This document shows, piece after piece, positions 22,230 through 33,786 of a stretch of 64,000 bases of DNA. The stretch is taken from contig RPFO01000130.1 in NCBI GenBank assembly GCA_009746045.1, positions 1,679,625 to 1,743,624 on the forward strand, read 5' to 3'. Source of the stretch: Mesostigma viride. Its lineage: Eukaryota > Streptophyta > Mesostigmatophyceae > Mesostigmatales > Mesostigmataceae. Position 1 is the first letter of the stretch. Each line of letters starts with the position of its first letter. Position numbers and translations under genes: made by a program. The notes under the pieces are model-generated. The model saw nothing but the letters and a program-made list of their open reading frames with translations. It was not told the origin of the DNA and ran no database searches.

Positions 22230-24800
22230 CCAGCCTGCATGGACCGGGCAGCCAGAATCACTATTATGGATGAAAGAACAGAAGGTTATTGAGAAGAGGA
22301 TTCCTGCTCCTATTCCGGCGGCTCCCTAGCCGTCGGAAAAGGTGAAGGAGCAGTTCATTTTGGACCTGCGCAAGTGGCACAGTGATGTCCAAGGCATGGT
22401 CGCCAAGCCTATCGAATTGCTGAGGCGCAATCGGCTGGCCACCGAGTGTTACAAGGTAGTAGTATCCGACCTGATTGAGATAGCCTACAAAGAGGACCGC
22501 CGGTATAGCTAAGAAGAATTCATGGCCAGTCTCGAGAAGAACCTGCTGAAGACAGCCGGCTCGATCATGCGCCTCGTCGCAGATGCAGTCATGCACTATC
22601 CTCAAGTTTGACCTCAACCGCAAGTCAAGTTGACATCAGCCAGGCGACGCTGGACTATGAGCAGAAGCTGGCACTGTCGTCATGCTCGCCAGATGATGCA
22701 TTTTCTGTTGTGATGTTTCTAGCTGGCGAAGGGCATCATGTCTGGTAGCCTGTCTGAGTCCGCCCTTCAGGGCATGTCGGGAACACTGACTGTCGACAAT
22801 TAGCTAGCGAATAGGGAAGAGGCTTGCCAGATTATTCACAATTCTATTGCTCTGTCGGCTGCCGCCAAGGCATTGGTGGCAGCGGGCATTGCTGACCCTC
22901 TTTCCTCTGCTGCAGCGCCCATTGCAAGAATTCACGGTGCAGGTGAAGAAAAGTGTGGCCGATGCCAGGGCACTGGGCATGTGTGGTCGGATTGCCCAGC
23001 CAACACGAAGGCTGGTCCGATCGAATGTGCGGCTGTGCGGCGCCTGCCACCAGCCAGCCAGGGCACTTCGCCAAGGACTGCAAGTATGACACGCGTTCCG
23101 CAGGGCAAGAAGCGCCCGCACAATTAAGCCGGCTGGCAACATGCGGCCCATTTAAGAAGGCCAAGTGGAACAAATGAGTGCATGCAGAGGCAGGGGAACA
23201 CCCAGGCCACACCTGCTAATAATAATGTGCCTGCCCCTGCTCCCTCTGCAGCAAACTACTAGATAGCCCATGTTGGGACGATGATGTGTTTTGTTGGGAC
23301 CTGATCTAGCTGGATGTAATGAGCTGGGTAGTTGTTGTGTAGACAACAATTCTACTGCGTGCATTGCTGCTGTGTTGCGTAGCGGCTTGTGCACACTGAC
23401 ACTGTTACGCCTGCGGCGACGCGGGATCGACCATGCATGAAACCAGAAACGACCAGTAATGCTGGTACTATGCAAGCTGGACTCGCTGCAGGCCGACCGT
23501 GACGATGGGGGGTCACTGGCCACACCAGGTGAAGTCCTTTCCTTGACCGCTGTTGCTGCACGCTTGCATCATGTGTTAGGCTCCATGGGACCCTCGCCGT
23601 CCGCTTTGCACGGGCATTGGCACTGGAGACTATGTTGGCTAGCACGGTACAGTCCATATGTACAGTGTTCAGTGTCACCAGTGTAAGTCCACTGCGCCTT
23701 AGCATGCACGTATAGTAGGCATGTCAAACACCACCCCTTGAGCGTGGTCACTTGGTGTGTGCATGACATACATTTTATTCCAGGACCAGGCTGTCTACTT
23801 GCTGGGAATAGACAGATTTTCCCATTTTGTTTCAGTTGTCCCACTCAAGTCACAGCATGTTGGGGACGTACCTCCTTGAAATTGGAATAGGGTGAAGCCC
23901 TACATGTGCGTGATGTGGAGGCTTGGTCTAGAGTGTTGGGGTTGTACTCCGACCCTAGCAGGCTCTCTAGCACTGTGACTCCTCCTTCCTCTTTGGCTCC
24001 TGTATGTGGCAATGCAGGGGACAGTGGTACTAGCGCGCCTAGTGGGGAAGCTGAGTTGGAGTTGCACTGAGTGGGGACTATGATGATGATGTTGCTGTGC
24101 AGGTAGCACACCACTTACACACCCTAGGGGTAGAACAGGCAGAGAGCTTGCGCTACAGCTTGCCTAACCTCCCCCCTTCTGGCGTTGGTCGGGAGGATCC
24201 CTGCGTTGGTAGGGATAGTACTGACAGGGCAGGTCGTGCATGTCTTGAGCGCCCAAGCCGTAGTAAGGGATTTCTTACCCTTGCTGTAGAAAGGTTGATA
24301 ATGCGTAAACCTCCTACAGACGCTTTGTGAAATCCCGTCAAGGCAGCGATGGTGTCCGCATTTGGTACCATAGGTGATCAGCATGGTATGAAGATGTTGG
24401 TAGAAGATACGCAGGCGAGAACCTCCATTGTCTCATGCATCCCTGCACTACAACCCTGTGAGCTAGACCCTCAGTGCACTGGGAGTGTGTGACTGATTTT
24501 GCTGGCTCTACGAAGTTCCCTGTTCTTTGTGTCATTGATGTCACTGCATGGTTGATCGATGACGAACACTGGTGTGATGGGGGTGCTAGTTGAGTTCTGC
24601 GCGGGAGGGGCATGCTGATCTGCCTCTTGAGGAATGAGGACTATGCTGTCATATCCGACTGGCAACTTGCTGCTGTCATAGGCAACATTCGGTCGGAACG
24701 TGAACTATGACCGTGAGAGTGATGTGCCGAGTTTGGTAACTCAGTTGTTGCTTCCTTAACGTCCTAGCTTGGCTAGTCTCGGCATTGGACGTCTTGATGT
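22230..24800 (+). pseudogene. Decayed LTR-retroelement gag/pol remnant
   Basis: Broken + frames encode a Gag-like helical segment (MVAKPIELLRRNR near 22395) and a zinc knuckle CGRCQGTGHVWSDC (near 22955). A second, frameshifted knuckle reads GHFAKDCKYDTR (near 23065). Near 23770-23860 lies YLLGIDRFSHFVSVVPLKSQ, which fits the integrase core of Gypsy/Copia elements. No LTR pair was found around it. Confidence 0.5.
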
Positions 24801-25289
24801 TGCTACCCAAAGCCCTATCTAGCTCTTATCACGCATGATGCTGACGTGGAGTGTCAAACGGAGGAGGGGCTAGATGGGTGGACTAGTAAGGCCATTATTG
24901 CGTCAGGTGAAAGGTGGCTTGCATACCGGCCGTGCTGTTGAACCGGTTGATGAAGTGCCAAGTGGGTGCTCGCCTTTTGCGCCACAAGGGGACTTTGGAA
25001 CGTAAGTTGGTGGGCCTGACACAACATTGAACCAGGGTGCCTTTTGTTAGCCCGGCGGGTGGTCCTAGCTAGAATTTTCAGGTACTAGTAGTGATCTTCA
25101 GGACATTAATGCCATCTCCGCACCTGGGTTAATCAAGGATAATTGGCGCATGGTCCTGTCCTTCTAGCTAGGCTGGCCAGCTCAACAAGGGACTTCCGTA
25201 TATGAGTCATGCACGGCCCTCATGGATTTCAGCAAAGCTTTTTTGAATGCAGTGATTCCAAGCTCGCTGCGAATGTGCGGGCTGGCACG

Positions 25290-26130
25290 ACGCGCTTAAA
25301 GGGAAACGGAGTGAAGCCTTGAGCCTTCCCCTGATCGTTCAAGCTCGCATGCAGACCATCCAGTCGGCACAGTGTAGTATACCCGCGTAGGTCTTTTGTT
25401 GTTTTTCATGAACACAGGCAGGGAAGACACTAGGACTGACGACAGTGGACACGCCGGGCGTGCCCCGGGGCAGGCGACGGTGGACGGCCTGGGCGGGGCG
25501 GATGATGAGGTCGCAGGCCTGCTGGATCCTGAGATAAGAATCCTGCACAGCTTGCACAAAGGGGAAGGGCTGGGGACTGATGGGGTGACCAAGTCGGGAA
25601 TGGTGCTGACGGCGCTGCATGGGGACCAAGGTTCCGGCAGATCTCCGCCCAGGCCTGAGCAACAGAGCCAAGGAAGGCGGCGGGGGCGAGGCGCGGGCGG
25701 CGCGGGTGAGCCCAAACCCGCCCATGCGGCATGCAGGGGAGCCGGAGGGTGGCCAAGCGGCATGGAATGAGCTGGCAGGCTACTAAGGGCCGCGCGGGGA
25801 GGAGCACCTGCAAGGCGGCCTGAATGTGCTCGTCGAGGCCCTCCGCGGCAAGCCGCACCAAGTGGGGGAGAGCGCCACGGAGCCAGTGAACCACCCGCAG
25901 GAGGCCGGCGCAAAACCACAGGAGGAGCCCTTTGGTCTGGGGGTTCTTGAGGCACCTGTGCCCAAGTCTCGAGGACATGGGTGCGCTGTTCCACGGTGAC
26001 CCGGAGCTCCTCTTCGACTAGTCAGGGTCACCCACAGGTAGGACGCCCAGGCACGAGAAACCACGCGCCCGCGCCAATGGCAGCCCCCGGGATAGCCGCG
26101 GGGCCAGCGGCATAGTAGTCCCCATGGGGC
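25290..26130 (-). pseudogene. Fragment of a second LINE/RT family
   Basis: Minus frames encode MGGFGLTRAARASP and, in a neighbouring frame, APAAFLGSVAQAWAEI. This is the motif that follows the RT domain in many plant and protist LINE polyproteins. Flanking frames are Ala/Pro-rich and out of register. 24801-25289 shows no gene. Confidence 0.35.
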
Positions 26131-26177
26131 GAAATATATTATTGGTCATTACCCTGTGCGAACCTTGGGGCGACGTC

Positions 26178-26360
26178 GGGGGCCGGGGGGGGGGGGGGGC
26201 AAGCCTTCTTTACCGCCCCCCCCCACCCCTTGACCCCCCGGGGGTGGCAACGCATGAGGGGGGGCGGGGGGGGGTCTGACCCCCTAACCCCTGGGGGTTC
26301 CCGTGGCTTGGGGGGGGGGGGGGAGCCTCGGAGGGGGTTCTTGCCCGCCCCCCCCCCTCT
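26178..26360. repeat. Homopolymer G and C runs
   Basis: Runs of 9 to 18 G or C at 26187-26200, 26214-26224, 26264-26276, 26310-26324 and 26349-26358. Base accuracy here is doubtful. Confidence 0.8.
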
Positions 26361-26459
26361 CGGGCGATATCTCCGGGAGTGTCGCGAATATGCTGCTAAA
26401 AAACCGGCCCGTATTTTTTGCATACTCCTCAACAATACCCCGTATTTTCTAGCCCGTTG

Positions 26460-28190
26460 CTGAGCAGGACTACACGTACCCGGCCCCGCTGACGGAACCC
26501 CTGGCCGACCCCAACAAGCTACCGCCGTTCACCGAGCTCGAGCTGAGCACCGCCGCCAAGCATTGAACTCCGCTTCTACGCCGCAATTGGACCTGACCAG
26601 CTCCCCGCCCCGATGATTAAACTGACGGCGCTCACGGGGTTTCTGCTTGACGTCTGCAACCGGATCCTGCTTAATTGCCGACGCGCCACCGATTCCTGAG
26701 TGGCAGCACAGCTGCCGTATTACTGTATGCTGTACAAAAACAAAGGTAATTCCCCTGACGACCCCGCCAACTACCGCCGTGTCTGCATCCAGAGCGCCGC
26801 ACTCAAATTGTTCATGTGCATGATCCTCAACCGCCTTTGCCGGTTCTGCTCTCGACCGTCACCTTGGGGAGTGTCAAATGGGCTTTCGTCCTGGGCGCAA
26901 CACCATCGATCATGGCCATCTTCGTCGCGCGCCAGCCGCCTCTTCGAGGAAATCGCTCTCTTGCAACCTGGTGAGTTTCCCCCCATCCTGATCTTCGTCG
27001 ACTTCATCAAGGCTTTTGATTCTGTCCTCTGGGCCGCTCTATGGACTGTCCAAGTGCTCGCGCCTGCGTCCCCACTCCCCTGTACCGTCATCCGCACGCT
27101 GTATGAGGGGTCGACCACTTCGGTGCTCACTCAACACGGCTTTACCCCGCCATGTCCACTGCAGATCGACCGGCGTCTGGCTGAGCTGGGGTTGCGTCCT
27201 ATCGCCGTACCTGTTTATTATTTAGTGGATTATGTTATGCGCCAGGCACGTGCCCGCTTTGCTATAGCATTGCAGGCCGCGCCCCTGCATGGCATCGTGA
27301 TCACGAACGAGCTTGGGGAATACGGGGGCCGACCAACAGGCAGAGTTTACTAGCTGACCTCATAATTTATGCCGACAAAATCACACTCATCGAGAAGCCG
27401 GTGTCTGCCCAACTTTGGCTGGACTGCCTGGCACTTGATGCTCTGGCGGTTGGTCTAGAAATCAGCCCCAAAACGGAGGCTCTGGCTCTCGGCATGGCCG
27501 GGCCCCCGCCCACACTACGACCTCTTAGATCGACGACACCGAGGTCAACTACCCTAGCTACTTCAGGCCGCTTCAAGCTGCTCGGCAGTTGGCTTCCCGG
27601 CTGCAAGGACGACCTGGCGACACGGATCGGCATGGCATGGGCGCAATTAACTCCATGACCACCGCCGCTGGTGGAGCAACCCCGCCCTACCCCGGATCGT
27701 CAAGCGCGTGACCTCCTCAAGGTCATCATTCTGACGATCCTGACCTACGGCGCCGAGACCTGGACACTGCATGACGCAGGAGCTGGAGCAACGCCTCTAC
27801 GGCAACGTCACCAAGGTGCTGCGCAAGGACCTTAACATCCCCTTTGGTTGGTTTGCACATTAGTCATGAGGATTTGTATGCTGATTTGCCCTATGTCTCC
27901 CACATTCTTAGACAAAGGCGCCTGGGCCTAGCCGGACACCTGGCCCGCACAAATCAGTCAGGTAGACACATCAGATAGACTAGCTGGCACCAAGCGCGCT
28001 AGTCTATCCGCACCAACAAGATGTCCTCACCTGGCGCGCCCCAGGCCGCGCGCGGCAGGGCCGCCACCCGCGTGGACTTTTCGTGATAGACTCGGCATGC
28101 ATGGACATGTGCTACCCTAGACGTGACGGGCTCACACCCGGGCAGCCTCCTAGTTTGTTAGTAATATGGAGGCAGATGGTACGCAAGGAT
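26460..28190 (+). mobile_element. LINE copy, longest RT-bearing fragment (part 1 of 2)
   Basis: Frames encode an RT N-terminal region (LYKNKGNSPDDPANYRRVCI near 26730), the palm motif LIFVDFIKAFDSVLW (26990), LYEGSTTSVLTQHGF and a mutated catalytic box YADK (about 27370). Then come VGLEISPKTEALALG and TYGAETWTL (27755). It stops at CGCAAGGAT (28182-28190), where the ORF1-only element is inserted, and resumes at 31736. Several frameshifts make it inactive. Confidence 0.8.
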
Positions 28191-28284
28191 TAATTAATTA
28201 ATTAATTGATTAATTAATTAATTAGTTAATTAATTAATTAATTAATTAATTAATTAATTAATTAATTAATTAATTAATTAATTA
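28191..28284. repeat. (TTAA)n LINE tail
   Basis: About 94 bp of TTAATTAA with two interruptions, at the 3' end of the minus-strand element. Confidence 0.9.
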
Positions 28285-28292
28285 GTAACATA

Positions 28293-28306
28293 ACTCCGTT
28301 GGGAGT
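28293..28306 (-). other. LINE 3'-end hairpin, type ACTCC-loop-GGAGT
   Basis: 5-bp stem with a 4-base loop beside the TTAA tail. Other copies are at 9707-9720, 14358-14371, 20795-20808, 36036-36057 (9-bp stem), 61291-61304 and 61881-61894. Confidence 0.7.
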
Positions 28307-29029
28307 ACATGTAGCACATATCCCGGAGAAGGGGCATATGGCTTTTAATACATTCTGGGCTACTTCCTGCAAGAGTGGAATGTAAGCAACACTTGCTCTA
28401 GGTGCCTCAAGGGCACCGGCACCACCATGCTGTCTCGGGTTCAACCCAGCTAAGGGGATCCCGGCATGGGGGAGGAAGATCATCATGGCTATACAAGAGC
28501 TAGTGCATGGCTTCTCAACAGAGAGCGTCTCTCTGCATAGGCATAGCATGGCTAAATTCTTAATGCAACATCCATGGCAGGTCCCATTATAGGCACGGCT
28601 TGGCTAAATTCTGATGAAGGCATCATCCATGGGGGCCATTATGGGCGCACATGCGCGTGGGGCACATCTCCCAACGGAGGCATGTTATAATTTATATATT
28701 TTTTAATTTTAATGCGCGTGGGTCACATGCTAGGCTCAGCCTACTAGCTGACTAATCTACACTACTGGTATATATTTCCCTAGTCTGAGGTGGCAGGAGG
28801 TGCCTCCCAGGGCTTGTGGTCAACGTGGATGACCGCCCCCCTCCAGTATACCGGCTTCCCCTGTGCGCTCTGCCGGAGGTGAAGGTAGGTCGGCCATAGC
28901 TCGCGTCACCGCTGTTGCTGGGCCAGGGTCAAGTCGTCGTCCAGCGTGAAGCGAGTCCTCGAGAGCTTCTTGCGGCATTTAAGGAACGACAGCTTGTCCG
29001 CCATGTACTTCAAGGTGAGGAGCACGGGT

Positions 29030-29792
29030 AGTTAGATATAGATGTTGTACGTCGGAGACGTTGGGGACTCAGTGTGACAATGTGAGAGATGCAGCAACGC
29101 CAGGGATCGGGCGTTCCTTGTCATTATTCACTCCATATGTGGGCACACATTATATGTCGTGGACACATCACTCACACGAGATCCCTAGGACAACTGGACT
29201 ACGCTCAATTGTCCGCCACGTGTCCAGGCTCTAGAGGCTTCTAGACCTGGAGCAACGTTACTACGCACAACGGCCACTAGGCTAGTTGCTAGCTACGTAA
29301 CTTGCGTACACGTGTGTGCGTCGCGCCACAACCGGCGCTCGGCACTGTTATTCAGTCTCCGCCAGAATAACTCCGGTCACATTGTATGTTCCCCCTGTGT
29401 GGCTCCGGCCACAAGTCAGCCTCGAGGTATCTCAGCTAACTCCCATTATGTTTTCTTTCAGATTGGAACATGCTCCAAGTCTGACCTACCAACCGTTGCA
29501 AGGCAACCAGAGCCCATACAGTCACAACTGGATCCCTAGGACAACTGGACTACGCTCAATTGTCCGCCACGTGTCCAGGCTCCAGAGGCTTCTAGACCTG
29601 GAGCAACGTTACTACGCACAACGGCCACTAGGCTAGTTGCTAGCTACGTAACTTGCGTACACGTGTGTGCGTCGCGCCACAACCGGCGCTCGGCACTGTT
29701 ATTCAGTCTCCGCCAGAATAACTCCGGTCACATTGTATGTTCCCCCTGTGTGGCTCCGGCCACAAGTCAGCCTCGAGGTATCTCAGCTAACT
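29030..29792. mobile_element. 763-bp insertion with AGTTAG/CTAACT ends and an internal 263-bp direct repeat
   Basis: Flanked by CGGGT (29025-29029, 29793-29797). The ORF1 paralog at 14861-14890 lacks it. Inside, 29180-29442 and 29531-29793 are identical except one base, separated by 88 bp. No coding capacity. The structure resembles a non-autonomous element with an internal duplication, or a degenerate TRIM. Confidence 0.7.
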
Positions 29793-30002
29793 CGGGTGCC
29801 GGGCTAGCCTTACCCCGCGCGCGGGGGAGGCGGACAGCCGACATCCGCAGCTCGCCAGTGAGTTGCATGGGGGCAAGAATGTCCCGCTTAAATGCCGTGA
29901 GAAGGCTCGTCGAGGTCTCACCTACCGGCTGGTCGAAGTGCTTGACGATGACATTGTGGCTGCGCTGGGTGATGTCGGCCTCCTCGCGAAGGTCGAGTAC
30001 TT

Positions 30003-30681
30003 TCTGATCAGGCACTCCGCAAAGGTGAAAACCATTTGCGTTCAGTGCCGGGACGCGGAAAACGCGGAAAAACGCGATCTGCAAATGAATCCGACCGGAA
30101 TCGAACTGGGGACTTCTCGCACCAATTTTGCTGACTATAGGACGGACGTCTCCGGTTACCATGGCATCGCCAACTTACACCTACAGTCATCCGCAAAAGT
30201 TCTCCTGTCCGGGGAGTGATGCAAGCCTTTCGGATTTGGTAATAGATAAATCACTCGAGATCTGTGTTTAGGAGTACTACACACGTGTCTGCACGCGAGA
30301 CTTGTCCAGTCTCGCAACGTGAGACGGGCTGAACACGGCTGAATCCTTCTTTTTAGTAGAAGGGGGCGTAGCCGGTACTATCGAAATCAGCCAAGCGTAT
30401 ACTCTGATCAGGCACTCCGCAAAGGTGAAAACCATTTGCGTTCAGTGCCGGGCCGAGGAAAACGCGGAAAAACGCGATCTGCAAATGAATCCGACCGGAA
30501 TCGAACTGGGGACTTCTCGCACCAATTTTGCTGACTATAGGACGGACGTCTCCGGTTACCATGGCATCGCCAACTTACACCCGGACAGTCATCCGCAAAA
30601 GTTCTCCCGTCCGGGGAGTGATGCAAGCCTTTCGGATTTGGTACTAGATAAATCACTCGAGATCTGTGTGTAGGAGTACTT
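30003..30681 (-). mobile_element. Two direct copies of a ~270-bp SINE- or LTR-like unit in ORF1
   Basis: Copies 30003-30269 and 30403-30673 begin TCTGATCAGGCACTCCGC and end CTGTGT.TAG. GAGTACT follows each copy and also precedes the first. On the minus strand each has a pol III B-box-like AGTTCGATTCC (30097-30107 and 30497-30507). A 133-bp spacer lies between. Joining the flanks restores the ORF1 frame. Confidence 0.6.
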
Positions 30682-31735
30682 GTTGCTTGAGAGCTCTGTG
30701 CCGCGATGGTGGAGGTGGTGGAGGTGGTGTGATGCTTAAGCAAGTCCACCCAGGTGGAGGGAGCATCACTGGCCGGGCCAGCAGATGCCGGCTGGGCAGC
30801 GATTTCCTTCACCGCCTGGGCGGCGGTGAGGCCGGCGGTGTCATGCAAGCGCTCAAGGGCGGTGGCGGTGGCTTGGAGGCGCTGGTCGAGGTCGAGGAGC
30901 TGGGCCGTGATGTTGGCAGTGGAGGCGGAAATGATGGTGGAGGCGGAGGCGACGGTGGTGGAAACTGTGAGGAAGCTCAGCAGCCAGCGTGCCGCCCTGT
31001 GCTGCCACATCGGTAGCAAGGGGGGTCACGTGCTGCTGGAAGGCTTCCGTACGGATGGAACGGAGTGTGGTGGCGGAGATGGATGGAGCCCAGATCTCGC
31101 CGTCAGAGCGCATGAGAAGGGAGTTGAGAATGGTGTGCTGGAGTTGGGGGCGGGCGCACCCGAGCAGAGTGTCGGTGTTAAACCAAAATTTGCCGTCCGG
31201 GAGGAGTAGGCGATTGATGTCGTGGAGATGGAGGCACAGGTCGTAAAGCGAGGCGAAGTCCCCCCAGAAGATGCAATGCAGAGCAGTTGCCGGGGACACG
31301 TTGGTCCAGTCGTGATCGTCGACCTTGAAAGGTTGGGGCCGAAAGCGCGGTTCTGTGGGGCGTGAAAACCCTCCTATTTTGTCGGCTGAGCGGCTGCGTT
31401 TAGGACCAGGCGATGCAGATGGCGAGGCATTTAGCCCGGGAGGGTTCGGGGCGACCACCAGTGCGCGACTAGTGTCACCGCTGCCTGCCGGACCTGATGG
31501 CAAAGCTGCAGACGTATTTTCATGGCCGAGCGCAGCCGCCAGGCTGCGTTGCGTCGAGGAGCGTTCGCTCGTCATATATTGTGTCTTAGCTTCGGAAAAT
31601 TATATCAGCAGGTGCGTCTTAGAAAGACAAAGCGATAGTGATGTTCACAGCCGAATTCGGTGCTCAAACGTGAAAGTTGTGAGCTCCGCCGTCAGCCATG
31701 GCTACCTCGTGGCTCGGGATCTATGGCGCAAGGAT

Positions 31736-31965
31736 AGATGGCAAGTAGTGATGAAGGATACCACCCCTGGCAAGTCTGTGGGCGCTCCGCGTGTGACCGC
31801 GTACATGGCATTCATAGCGATTCGGGCCTTGGTGTCCACAACCCTGTAACTAGGACCTAGATAGCTTACATCATCCATTCTGGCATCCCATGTTCCCCTC
31901 CCACCGAGGACTTACGCTCACGGGACGCAGTCACGTGTATATTAACGAATTAATTAATAAATTCT
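31736..31965 (+). mobile_element. LINE 3' end (part 2 of the copy at 26460-28190)
   Basis: Continues the 3' UTR exactly where 28190 stops, ending with the variant hairpin CACGGGACGCAGTCACGTG (31919-31937) and an AATTAATTAATAAATT tail. Confidence 0.8.
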
Positions 31966-33185
31966 AGCCCTAACATGGAAATACCTCGTATTTTTTCTAG
32001 TACTTTTTGCCCTACTGTGCCCCCCCGAAAAAATGCCCCGTATTTTGCCGCATTCTCCAAATCGAAAAAATACCCGTACAGCCGTACAGACCAACACGGC
32101 TTGTGAGATGGTGACCTGTGTCGCCTCTCATGGTTCCCATGCCAGCGCGTTGCTGTTTTATAGGCAAGACTACAATAAATTCCTTTTGGACGAGAGCGGA
32201 TGAATTGCTATGTCGTGGCTTCAGAGTCACATTGTCTGGTAATGACTGTGGCGACTTCACTACAGTATACTAGCTTGCTACGTGGGTGTAATCCGCAACA
32301 GGTCTGCTATTGCATGTCTCACAGCAATTACTTATCACTTCTAGCGTTCTAGCAATCTGTTTTTTTTACATGTCATGACAGGCAGCTAGGAGAAGGATCG
32401 GAAATGATGAATTGCCCTACTGACGATTCCCCGTGGACTTCCAAAAACGACGAATCAAAACACTTTTGAGGCAGCGTCTGAAATCAATAGACTAGGTCCT
32501 AACTCTTGCCCGCACAGCTAGATCGGCGGTAATCACTATCAAATACAGCACTCACACAAAAAATGGCAATAACTACCTACACGTGTCCCGTGCAGCCTGC
32601 CAAAAAACTGCAGTCCCGAAGCCAAAAAACTGAGTGCCTGGTCGACGATTACGTGGGCAACCGTAGTGGTTGTCCTCGAAGAAACGGGCCTTCTGTGGAG
32701 CGTCGGCCGGCTGTAGGAAGTACGCGTGAATATGCATCCATGAAGAGGCGAAGCTCTGCAGTTGTTCATGAACAATCCGGGGACATTCACTGCCTAGTTT
32801 ATGCCTAGTATACTGAAGAGGGCAACAGGTCGGCTACAGAGAAGGTGGGCTTATAATACATCCTTTAGATACGAATTATAAGAAAAAGAATAGTGTGTCT
32901 TTTCCTAAAGTGCGCGTTTATCGTGAGACGCGGGCATGCGGCGTAGCGGTGGTAAACAGTGGTCATAAGTAACGACGTACCGTGCCCATGTAGAGAGGAC
33001 AATCATTTTTATTTGGCAGCACCGCCAACTGCCAAGCTAGACGCAACTGACCAAACTGGCGGTACCGTAGCGAGGACTGATGTCTCGTGCCATGCTGCGG
33101 GCATCTTTCAAGTCCCTTCATTAATCATTGCACTTGCAAGTCTCTTTTCGAGTTCATTCCAAGGCGCAGGGCGGTCAAGCATGAT
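31966..33185. other. No recognisable gene
   Basis: Short open frames only. The 31975-32070 stretch repeats a CCCCGTATTTT motif also seen at 26410-26450. Confidence 0.4.
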
Positions 33186-33444
33186 CGGGGTTTTTGGAAA
33201 TCGCATCCGGTGCTGGGCGCACCCGATGACAGATGACAATGACAAGAGGCTACGGTACGCGTCGATAAATACGGGTAACGCTTGCGAAAGGAACGGTGTG
33301 GGCCGATAAATACGGGTAACGCTTGCAGACGCGGCGGCATGAGCCGGAAACATTGTGATCAGGGACGAAACGAACGGAAAGCGCAGCCTACTGGCTCATA
33401 CTCGTGGGTCAAGATGGCGGCCTATGGGCCATACCATGCCAAGG

Positions 33445-33786
33445 CGGCCGCGTAAAGTGTTTATGAACGGTGATTTTGAACGTGGCGTAAGAAAGAACCT
33501 GGCCACCACGCCGTTGGTGGTAGAAAACCCTTTAGGTCCTCCACCCCGTGGTCGGGGAAAACAACCACGTAAACAAAGAGCACACCATCCCAACGAGCCA
33601 CCCACGTCAAAACGCAAGGTCTCTGCAACTCTTGGTGGAAGCGTTGTCGGTGAGGCTACGGGTACTCCGAAGCGGGCCCGGGCCCGGGGCGGGTTCGTTG
33701 CTTCTCTTGGTCACGGCAACTGCCCTAGCAATGCCGCGTCTGCTCCAAGTGTTGGCAGTGCTTCTTCGCAACCCCAACTCCCATGA
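33445..33786 (+). CDS. Basic protein encoded inside the TIR element, unknown function
   Basis: The frame is open from 33355; an internal ATG at about 33436-33438 begins MPRRPRKVFMNGDFERGVRK. The product is rich in Lys/Arg/Pro with nuclear-signal-like runs (RGRGKQPRKQ, TSKRKV, PKRARARGG). The stop (33784-33786) overlaps the ATG of a second frame (33783-33968) with an amphipathic segment (LHEVNALMDHLEVFAGN); one frameshift or a missed splice would join them. It may be a DNA-binding accessory protein of the element, but no family is recognised. Confidence 0.35.
   Translation, partial: RPRKVFMNGDFERGVRKNLATTPLVVENPLGPPPRGRGKQPRKQRAHHPNEPPTSKRKVSATLGGSVVGEATGTPKRARARGGFVASLGHGNCPSNAASAPSVGSASSQPQLP

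Larger units (their letters stand above)
28790..31575 (-). pseudogene. LINE ORF1 protein, interrupted
   Basis: Start ATG at 31573-31575. The first ~180 residues are open: a Ser/Pro-rich head, then a conserved domain with DWTNVSPATALHCIFWGDF and FWFNTDTLLGCARP. A frameshift near 30990 leads to a coiled coil (LLDLDQRLQATATALERLHD) and TWVDLLKHHTTSTTSTI. After the insertion at 30003-30674 comes VLDLREEADITQRSHNVIVK. After the second insertion come KYMADKLSFLKCRKKLS and LDDDLTLAQQQ, and the end is near a WRGAVIHVDHKPW segment. The C-terminal region is the L1 ORF1-like nucleic-acid-binding part. It does not encode endonuclease or RT. Confidence 0.7.
28191..31726 (-). mobile_element. ORF1-only (HAL1-like) LINE, full length, with two later insertions
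   Basis: Exact 9-bp target copies CGCAAGGAT flank it (28182-28190, 31727-31735). Other LINE copies (for example 8130-8150) show the uninterrupted target. Read on the minus strand, it has a ~150-bp 5' UTR, ORF1 from 31575, a 3' UTR from about 28790, the hairpin at 28293-28306, and a ~94-bp TTAA tail against the left target copy. No reverse transcriptase is encoded. Two insertions (29030-29792 and ~30003-30674) interrupt ORF1, so the original element was about 2.1 kb. It is probably mobilised by the RT-bearing LINEs that share the tail. Confidence 0.8.

Noticed and set aside
30085-30165. Functional tRNA gene
   Set aside because: A B-box is present but acceptor and anticodon stems do not form, and the unit is duplicated in an inserted element.
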